DNA from: JBCCMB01 sp039026555
Lineage (GTDB): Bacteria > Pseudomonadota > Alphaproteobacteria > Caulobacterales > Hyphomonadaceae
Assembly: GCA_039026555.1 (NCBI GenBank)
Contig: JBCCMB010000008.1
Location: 1-49,639 of the forward strand
Direction of reading: 5' to 3'
Length of the DNA stretch: 49,639 bases
In this document: positions 44,155-49,639 of the stretch, in pieces
How positions within the stretch are numbered: position 1 is the first letter of the stretch
Layout: each line of letters begins with the position of its first letter
Made by a program: the position numbers and the translations under genes
Notes under the pieces: model-generated
What the model was told of the DNA's origin: nothing
The model's input: only the letters and a program-made list of their open reading frames with translations
Databases searched by the model: none

Positions 44155-44820
44155 ATGATGGCTCGCCGCGCCTTTGTTTATGCGCCGCCCGCCACGCCGC
44201 ACCTCACCGTGTTGCATCACGATGACGACATCCTCGTCTTAGACAAGCCGAGCGGCTTGTTGACCGTGCCCGGCAAAACGCCAGATCTGTCAGATTGTTT
44301 GGAGGCGCGCGCGCAGGCCGAATTTCCCGGCGCGCGCATTGTGCACCGCTTAGATATGTCGACATCCGGCGTAATCGTCCTGGCGCTTAGCCGCCACGCG
44401 CACCGCCATATCGGGCTGCAATTCGAAAAGCGGCGGGTGGATAAAACCTATATTGCGCGGGTCGCCGGCCAGCCTCGCGACACCTCCGGCGTTATCGACG
44501 CCCCGCTGATCTGCGATTGGCCGAACCGACCCAGGCAGATGATCGACTTAGAGCGCGGCAAACCAGCACAAACGGCTTGGGAAGCTCTCGACATTGAGGG
44601 TGAGGCGACACGCGTGCGGCTCAAGCCGCGCACAGGTCGCAGTCATCAATTGCGGGTGCATTTGATGAGCATCGGCCATCCGATTTTAGGCGATGAGTTT
44701 TATGCGCCCGACGACGTTTACAAAGCGGCGGATCGCTTGCAGCTGCACGCTGAAACGCTTGGCTTTAAACATCCCGCAAATGGTCGAGACTTAAGCTTTC
44801 ATGCGCCCTGCCCGTTCTAG
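44155..44820 (+). CDS. RluA family pseudouridine synthase
   Basis: A 221-residue enzyme that isomerises uridine to pseudouridine in RNA. The catalytic motif is VHRLDMSTSG (about 62-71, with the essential Asp in RLD), then RVDKTYIARV near 93 and LKPRTGRSHQLRVHL near 155. It has no S4 domain and is short, like RluA, which modifies 23S rRNA U746 and some tRNAs at U32. The exact target cannot be fixed from sequence. It is the last gene of the plus-strand run. Confidence 0.93.
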   Translation: MMARRAFVYAPPATPHLTVLHHDDDILVLDKPSGLLTVPGKTPDLSDCLEARAQAEFPGARIVHRLDMSTSGVIVLALSRHAHRHIGLQFEKRRVDKTYIARVAGQPRDTSGVIDAPLICDWPNRPRQMIDLERGKPAQTAWEALDIEGEATRVRLKPRTGRSHQLRVHLMSIGHPILGDEFYAPDDVYKAADRLQLHAETLGFKHPANGRDLSFHAPCPF

Positions 44821-44838
44821 GCTTGGCGCCGGCGGCGG

Positions 44839-45795
44839 CTAATCCATCCTTCCGATGGAATCGTTGATCGTGCGGCGTACCTCGCCGACATAATCAATCT
44901 CATGCGCCCCTTCCGAATGCGCCTCGTGCAAAAGCCGCAACGCGTCGCGCACCACATAGGGCCGCTCCATCGGAATAAAATGCGTGGTGCCGGGCACCCG
45001 CGTCACCGCTGCGTCGGGCCGAATGGCGTGGACGCGCTCATCTGTATCATCTGTCGCCGTCGAGCTTTTTTCAGCCTGTAGAAGAATGATCGGAATACGC
45101 TTTTTCTTGAGCTTGCGGATGGCGCCCCAGGGACGGTTGCGCTGGGCGGAGAAACACGCAGCTTCCCAATCGGGCGCGCACGCCAAATGAAACCCGCCGT
45201 CATCTCTCCTCAAGACGCCGTCAACGACATAATCCTCCAAAAAAGGCGGCCGCCAGGTCTGAAATGCGCCGCGACCTTGGAAACTCTCCATCGCATGCTG
45301 CGGGCTGTCGAAGTCGGACCGCCGCGCTTTCGCCGCGCGCGACATGGCGTTCGATCTCAAAACGCGGTTGATGAAAGGAATATGCGCAAATCTATACATG
45401 CGCGGCGCCAGTAAGACCGGATCGACAAGCACAAGCCCTCCGACCAGATCTGGCCGGCGCGCCGCCGTCAACAACGCGACAGTGGCGCCCATTGAATGAC
45501 CGCCGAGAATAGCGCCGCCGCCGCTGGCCTTCTCTAAAACAGCGACGACGTCTTCGCGATGACGCGACCAGGATTTCAACGCCCGGGGATTGGCCGGCAA
45601 TGTCGTACGGCCATGTCCGCGCAAATCAATCGCACCCACATGCGCTTGAGCGCCCAAAGGCTCTAAAAGCGATTGATAGGTGATGGCGTTAAAGCCATTG
45701 GCGTGGAGAAACAAAATCTCCAGCGGTCGCACGGGATCGCCAAAAGCGATCCCCGCGACCTCGCCGGCTTCAAGGTCGACGCGAAATCTGCGCAT
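44839..45795 (-). CDS. Alpha/beta hydrolase
   Basis: A 318-residue alpha/beta hydrolase without signal peptide. The oxyanion/His-Gly region is FLHANGFN near 29-36, the nucleophile elbow is GGHSMGATVAL (Ser near 100), and a His near the C-terminus in PGTTHFIPME completes the triad; the acid is probably in the strand before it. It resembles esterases that act on small esters, but no specific substrate can be named. It is convergent with the RluA gene and nine bases downstream of the DUF4197 gene. Confidence 0.88.
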   Translation of the reverse strand: MRRFRVDLEAGEVAGIAFGDPVRPLEILFLHANGFNAITYQSLLEPLGAQAHVGAIDLRGHGRTTLPANPRALKSWSRHREDVVAVLEKASGGGAILGGHSMGATVALLTAARRPDLVGGLVLVDPVLLAPRMYRFAHIPFINRVLRSNAMSRAAKARRSDFDSPQHAMESFQGRGAFQTWRPPFLEDYVVDGVLRRDDGGFHLACAPDWEAACFSAQRNRPWGAIRKLKKKRIPIILLQAEKSSTATDDTDERVHAIRPDAAVTRVPGTTHFIPMERPYVVRDALRLLHEAHSEGAHEIDYVGEVRRTINDSIGRMD

Positions 45796-45804
45796 GCCGA
45801 GCGA

Positions 45805-46557
45805 TCAGCCTCCAAACACCTTTTTGAGAAGATCGGTCGTTTGACGCACGGGATCGCTGCGGATCGCCGCTTCTTCTTTTGCGATGTAGTAAAACAAACC
45901 CTCAAGCGCGCCATCGACTGCATGCTCCGTAAGACTGTCGCGTGCATCTGCGCCGAGTGAGGAAGCGCCATATCGATCCGCCACGCCTTCAACCGCTTGA
46001 AGCGCGCCGCTTTCCGACAGCGCTGTTTCCACATAGGGCTTAAACGCCGCCGCCAAAGGCGAAGATGTTTTGGACTTAAGATAATCGGTCGCCGCCGTAT
46101 CGCCGCCGTTTAAAATCCCGACAGCGTCTTCAATCGTCATGTCCTGTACGGCCCCGACCACAAGATCTCGAGCCTTGGGAGCCGCAGATTCAGCGGCGCG
46201 GTTCATCCTGAGCTGAAGATCATCCAGCGGTCCCGACATACCGAAGGGTTGTAAGCGTTCCTGCGCATCGCCGAGAACGCCTGGCAATGGTATTCGAATG
46301 GCGTCGTCACCGAAGTATCCGTCGGCCGCCGACAATTGGCCGCCGACAGTGCGCGCGCCGATCGTCAGCGCTTCCTTCAAACCCGCGCCAATCTCGCCGC
46401 TGGTGAGACCATCTTCCGAGCCGCCCGTAATCGCGCTGGCGTCGATATCGGTATTCTCTTCGATAACGGCGCCCAAAGCCTTCCTCCAGTCTTGAGCCTC
46501 CGCATCGCTCGCGCACCCGCCGACCAATAGCGCCGATGCGATCAAAATCATTCTCAT
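45805..46557 (-). CDS. DUF4197 family lipoprotein
   Basis: A 250-residue lipoprotein (lipobox LVGGC, about residue 15). DUF4197 is shown by GLTSGEIGAGLKEALTIGA (about 47-65), a helical core, IEDAVGILNGGDTAATDYLK near 140, and a C-terminal DGALEGLFYYIAKEEAAIR with final TTDLLKKVFGG. The start at 46557 is supported by GGAG six bases upstream. The role of the family is unknown; it is a widespread periplasmic lipoprotein of proteobacteria. Confidence 0.88.
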   Translation of the reverse strand: MRMILIASALLVGGCASDAEAQDWRKALGAVIEENTDIDASAITGGSEDGLTSGEIGAGLKEALTIGARTVGGQLSAADGYFGDDAIRIPLPGVLGDAQERLQPFGMSGPLDDLQLRMNRAAESAAPKARDLVVGAVQDMTIEDAVGILNGGDTAATDYLKSKTSSPLAAAFKPYVETALSESGALQAVEGVADRYGASSLGADARDSLTEHAVDGALEGLFYYIAKEEAAIRSDPVRQTTDLLKKVFGG

Positions 46558-46790
46558 CGCCGTCTCCCCGAAATCATTCAATCAGGGATGTGGCCGCAAA
46601 ACGGCCCCAAGGTCAAAGGGTGGCTTGGGTTCGCGGCGGAAAGACCTGCGTTTATCGCGCCCACAACCTCTCGCGAGGGCGCCCTTCGCCGGCGGAAATG
46701 ATGGCGTTAAACTGCAATGAAAGCTGAGACTTTTCGTTTTACGCGCCGCTGCGAAAAAATTTCGCGAGAAAACTCCGAAGGAGTATCATC

Positions 46791-47642
46791 ATGCTTAAAA
46801 AGACCTATCCATGCTTCGACGTCTCCATCGAAGACAAAGTCGCGCACATTATTCTCAATCGGCCGGATGCGCTGAACACGATGACGCCGGATTTCTGGAA
46901 TGATCTTCCAGAAATTGTTCGCGATATTGACCGCAACGCAAAAGCGCGCTGCATCCTTATCTCTTCAACCGGCAAACATTTTTCAGCCGGCATGGATTTG
47001 GCGGTCTTTGCGACGCCTGACAGCGTCGGCGGTGGAAAGGGCGATCCCTATTTGCGCGCGGAAGCCTTCACGCGGAACGTCAAAAACATCCAGGACAGCT
47101 TTAATTGTCTGGAAGACGCGCGCATTCCCTTGATCATGGCGATCCAAGGCGGGTGCATTGGCGGCGCGGTCGATTTCGCCTCCGCATGCGATTTCCGCTT
47201 CGCAACCACAGACGCCTTTTTCTCGATCCAAGAGATCAATATCGCAATGACGGCGGATGTCGGCACGTTTCCACGCCTATGCAAATTGATGCCGGAAGGT
47301 TGGGTGCGCCAAATGGCTTACACCGGCGAACGCCTGTCAGCCGATCGCGCGCTGCAATTGGGTTTGGTCAATGACTTGTTCGAAGCGCAAGAGGCGATGG
47401 TCGAGCATGCGCTTGGCGTGGCGCGCGAAATCGCCAGTAAGAACCCCCTGGCCGTTACAGGGTCGAAAGTGATGATCAATTACGCCCGAGATCACTCCAC
47501 CGCCGACGCACTCGATTATATCGGCGTGTGGAACGCCGCCATGCTGGCGCCGCCGCATATGCAAGAAGCCTTCGCGGCGCGTGCGGAAAAGCGCAAGGCG
47601 GAGTTTGAAGACCTCATGCCGCTGCGAGACGGCCCGATCTAA
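46791..47642 (+). CDS. Crotonase family protein, dienoyl-CoA isomerase-like
   Basis: A 283-residue enoyl-CoA hydratase/isomerase. The oxyanion-hole segments are GKHFSAGMDLAVF (about 63-75) and AIQGGCIGGAVDFASACD (about 117-134). Downstream Glu148 and Asp156 (IQEINIAMTADVG) have the same spacing as Glu196 and Asp204 of rat delta3,5-delta2,4-dienoyl-CoA isomerase, which is the best functional guess. A hydratase would have a different Glu pair. AGGAG eight bases ahead of the ATG gives the start. It would serve the breakdown of unsaturated fatty acids. Confidence 0.88.
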   Translation: MLKKTYPCFDVSIEDKVAHIILNRPDALNTMTPDFWNDLPEIVRDIDRNAKARCILISSTGKHFSAGMDLAVFATPDSVGGGKGDPYLRAEAFTRNVKNIQDSFNCLEDARIPLIMAIQGGCIGGAVDFASACDFRFATTDAFFSIQEINIAMTADVGTFPRLCKLMPEGWVRQMAYTGERLSADRALQLGLVNDLFEAQEAMVEHALGVAREIASKNPLAVTGSKVMINYARDHSTADALDYIGVWNAAMLAPPHMQEAFAARAEKRKAEFEDLMPLRDGPI

Positions 47643-47783
47643 GCCGTCGTTTCAGTCCCCTGGCGGTTCGTCTTGGCGTGTCGACGGTCGAGTATGTCGC
47701 ATGAAGCAAACTCGCCGATAGCGATATAATTGGTTAACGGTTTTCGGCCTTCGGGCCCGAAACGATTTTAAGGGGACGCACTT

Positions 47784-48299
47784 ATGAAACGCACGCTCGC
47801 CAATTTGGCGCTCTGTTCAACACTTTTCGCCGCAGGATGTGAAACCATCGCGGCCGCGCCTGAGGCGGCTGCGGAAACCAGCGCCGGCGTGGGCTTAGAA
47901 GCTGGCTATCATTATCCCGCGCCGCAAGGCGTTGAAACCGCGACAACGATCGTTAGCCAAGCTGAAAAGCCGCCCTTCGAGGTGCGAGTTCAGATCGTCA
48001 CCGCGATCGCCACAGCGAATGCGGCTCGCCCCTATCCTCCAGTCTTTTTTTCGATTTTGGAAGGCGCTGAGCGCGACACATTGGTGCTGCTGGACATGGG
48101 CGGCGCGAATATCGACACGGTCTATAAAGCCCGCGGCCTGGTCAGCGAAGTCTCGGCGCTTATGCGTAACAACCCACTCTTTTCGCAGTATGGCGTTGAA
48201 AACTACGCGTCTATCTTCGACATGCTGAAAATCTGGGGCTTTGAGAAGCTTGTCATCACAAATGGCGACGACTTCGCCCACGCCTTCTTGATCGAATAG
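47784..48299 (+). CDS. Lipoprotein of unknown function
   Basis: A 171-residue lipoprotein (lipobox FAAGC, Cys19) with an Ala-rich linker, then a mixed alpha/beta part from about residue 60 (PPFEVRVQIVTAIA, PPVFFSIL, DTLVLLDMGGA, GFEKLVITNG). I do not recognise the family. AGGGGA lies ahead of the ATG. It converges with the hotdog gene, with 12 bases between stops. Confidence 0.7.
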   Translation: MKRTLANLALCSTLFAAGCETIAAAPEAAAETSAGVGLEAGYHYPAPQGVETATTIVSQAEKPPFEVRVQIVTAIATANAARPYPPVFFSILEGAERDTLVLLDMGGANIDTVYKARGLVSEVSALMRNNPLFSQYGVENYASIFDMLKIWGFEKLVITNGDDFAHAFLIE

Positions 48300-48311
48300 G
48301 CGTGGCGTTCG

Positions 48312-48698
48312 CTAGCCGATTATCCGAAAAACGCTTGTGGCGGAGGCGAGCAGGCGTCCATCGCCGCTTGAGGCGTCCGCCGAGGCGAACGCGATCGCAC
48401 GGGTTTTACGATCGATCCTCACGACAAGCTCTACGCGCTCGCCAGGTTCAATCGGCCCCGCCATTTCACAGGAGACGGACACCGGCGCAATCTCTGCGCC
48501 AGATGCTGCGCGCGAAACGCGTAGCCTCAGCGCAGCGCCGAGGACGGATAGGATAAAATCCTGCCCCATCATCGCGCCTTCTGGCGGCGCCCGGAAGCTG
48601 AGTTGATCCGCCGCGTCGGCGTCAACGCCGGGCGAATACGCGACATCGTCCAGCTTGTATCCGAAGTCGTTGAAGACATCCTGCGCCGTTTGCGTCAT
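48312..48698 (-). CDS. Hotdog-fold (thioesterase-like) small protein
   Basis: A 128-residue protein. The C-terminal half (VELVVRIDRKTRAIAFASAD, then GRLLASATSVFRI) reads like the last strands of a PaaI-type hotdog, and DFILSVLGAALRL about residues 47-59 could be its central helix, although the normal acidic catalytic residue is not obvious. It may be a member without catalysis. It is divergent from the last gene of the window, with 129 bases between the starts. Confidence 0.55.
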   Translation of the reverse strand: MTQTAQDVFNDFGYKLDDVAYSPGVDADAADQLSFRAPPEGAMMGQDFILSVLGAALRLRVSRAASGAEIAPVSVSCEMAGPIEPGERVELVVRIDRKTRAIAFASADASSGDGRLLASATSVFRIIG

Positions 48699-48779
48699 CC
48701 GCCCCTCTTGTTTTGCTTGCGCCGGAAGCTAGGCGCAGCGGGCTTATGGGTCAAAGGTCCAACTTAAACGAGTTGGGCG

Positions 48780-48805
48780 TTAATCGCGGCTAACCTTTGG
48801 TTAAC
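48780..48805 (+). promoter_or_regulatory. Near-consensus CtrA-like site
   Basis: CTAA-N7-TTAAC (48790-48805) matches the CtrA box TTAA-N7-TTAAC at all but one base, and TTAA lies 10 bases before it. It is 23 bases upstream of the last gene and also faces the divergent hotdog gene. No -10 or -35 was recognised. Confidence 0.35.
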
Positions 48806-48827
48806 GTTCCGGGCTGAGTGTCGCGTC

Positions 48828-49639
48828 ATGTATGCGGCTTTGTCTCGCGGTTTGCGCGCCGCTTTGGCGGCTGCGGTCCTAGCGCTTGCCTTAGCGCCGG
48901 CGAGCGCACGCGCGCATCTGCACAATATTGAGATCGAAACGCATGACACGCATTTGTCGATCTTGATCTCGTTGTCCGAACAGCCAACCGGCGCATCGGC
49001 GCAAATTTCAGACGATGGATTGACCGTGTCGATCAATGGCGTGGCGCTTGAGGGCTTTACCGCAGCACCGCCGACTGGGCGCGCGGTGACGGACCTTGAA
49101 GGCGGACCCGATGGGCGCGGCGGCGCATTATTGTCGCTAAAAACGCCGCCGCTTTCGTCCGTTTCCACGACGCTCTATCGGCGTGCGGTGCTAATCGATG
49201 CGGCGCTGAAATCGTCTTCGACCCCATCTACACCGGATAGGTCTATGAAATCCAATCCGCCGGCGCCCAAGCCTAAGCAAATTGTCGGAGCGCCGAACGC
49301 CGCCGCGCCGCCAAATCTGCTGGCGGCGGCGGGGCTGAGCCAAGCCGATTGCAAATCCGCCTATGCGGCGATCGAAGACGATCCGTGGAATCTTGCAAAG
49401 CTGGGCGACAGCGGAATTTGTCGCGCTGCTGAGGGCGACGATGCGGCGTCTCGCGTCGAATTAGAGCAATTGGCGGCGTTTAGCCCCGATGATTGGCGCG
49501 CACCTTATGGATTGGCGGAAATCGCGCGCCGCGAAGGCGATGCGCCAGCTGCGCTTAATCGCTATGATCTGGCCATGGCCTTAGCCGAAGCGCCCTCGAT
49601 CAAGGAAGCGATTAGCCAAAGACGCGATGCGTATTTTCC
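48828..49639 (+). CDS. Secreted protein with AMIN-like and TPR-like parts (partial)
   Basis: The first 270 codons of a protein that runs past the window end. Residues 1-26 form a signal peptide (ending SARA). Then comes a beta-rich block (HNIEIETHDTHLSILISL and on to about residue 125) that has the look of an AMIN cell-wall domain, a Pro/Ser-rich linker (about 130-160), and helical repeats (WRAPYGLAEIARREGDAPAAL near 223-243) of TPR type. AMIN-plus-TPR is inferred from pattern only. A periplasmic or cell-wall role is likely; the C-terminal domain that would name it is missing. Confidence 0.65.
   Translation, partial: MYAALSRGLRAALAAAVLALALAPASARAHLHNIEIETHDTHLSILISLSEQPTGASAQISDDGLTVSINGVALEGFTAAPPTGRAVTDLEGGPDGRGGALLSLKTPPLSSVSTTLYRRAVLIDAALKSSSTPSTPDRSMKSNPPAPKPKQIVGAPNAAAPPNLLAAAGLSQADCKSAYAAIEDDPWNLAKLGDSGICRAAEGDDAASRVELEQLAAFSPDDWRAPYGLAEIARREGDAPAALNRYDLAMALAEAPSIKEAISQRRDAYF

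Noticed and set aside
1..49639. tRNA, rRNA, CRISPR, IS element or prophage
   Set aside because: I looked for cloverleaf-like sequences, regular repeats with spacers, transposase-like proteins and integrases and found none.

Overview
The window is about 49.6 kb of GC-rich DNA from an alphaproteobacterium, most likely in or near the Caulobacterales/Hyphomonadales/Parvularculales group. The evidence is a TipF-like degenerate EAL protein, a CheY/CheZ pair, a DUF3035 (BamF-type) lipoprotein behind lspA, hisS-hisZ-hisG in one operon, SapC, many GTG/ATGA couplings, a CIRCE-controlled groESL, and GTTC-N7-GTTC (alphaproteobacterial LexA-type) sequences. Most of it is ordinary chromosome. I found no rRNA, tRNA, insertion sequence, prophage or CRISPR array.

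Layout. 1-7648 (minus): a long operon-like run MaoC hydratase, ribF, ileS, lspA, bamF, active M16 peptidase, inactive M16 partner (cut by the window edge). 7795-8927 (plus): CheY-like receiver and CheZ phosphatase; 8942-11123 (minus): HAD-IIA phosphatase and TipF. 11151-11612 has no gene but holds tandem hairpins ending in a textbook plus-strand terminator, a likely small RNA. 11613-13078 (minus): lipocalin-like protein and a membrane-anchored metallo-beta-lactamase fold that has lost its metal ligands. 13372-15024: a solitary DUF262/DUF1524 (GmrSD-like) putative defence nuclease. 15135-16366: SDR plus hotdog thioesterase. 16392-17370 (minus): two secreted proteins.

17582-22806 (plus) looks like an uptake/catabolism cluster: a TonB-dependent receptor interrupted by one in-frame TAA, then GST, BASS-family transporter and cyclase-family hydrolase. 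22859-25050: groESL with promoter, CIRCE and terminator. 24987-25703 is a 717-base gene-free stretch with several hairpins and a minus-strand terminator. 25704-29241 (minus): hisS-hisZ-hisG. 29395-37536: secreted proteins, redoxin, DsbD/ScsB-like thiol-disulfide transporter, SapC, DUF885 lipoprotein, vWA lipoprotein. 37752-38183: a small protein of unknown function behind a promoter carrying five helically phased GTTC motifs.

38299-44820 (plus): acyl-CoA dehydrogenase; then three overlapping genes (periplasmic retropepsin-like protease, inactive transglutaminase-7TM protein, ATP-grasp glutamate-ligase-like enzyme), which form the most system-like module here; then Zur, a double-hotdog thioesterase and an RluA pseudouridine synthase. 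44839-49639: alpha/beta hydrolase, DUF4197 lipoprotein, dienoyl-CoA-isomerase-like crotonase, a lipoprotein, a small hotdog protein and a secreted TPR protein cut by the window end.

Points most worth following up: the phased GTTC array, the retropepsin/7TM/ATP-grasp module, the nonsense-mutated TonB receptor, the metal-ligand-less MBL protein, and the structured RNA candidates.
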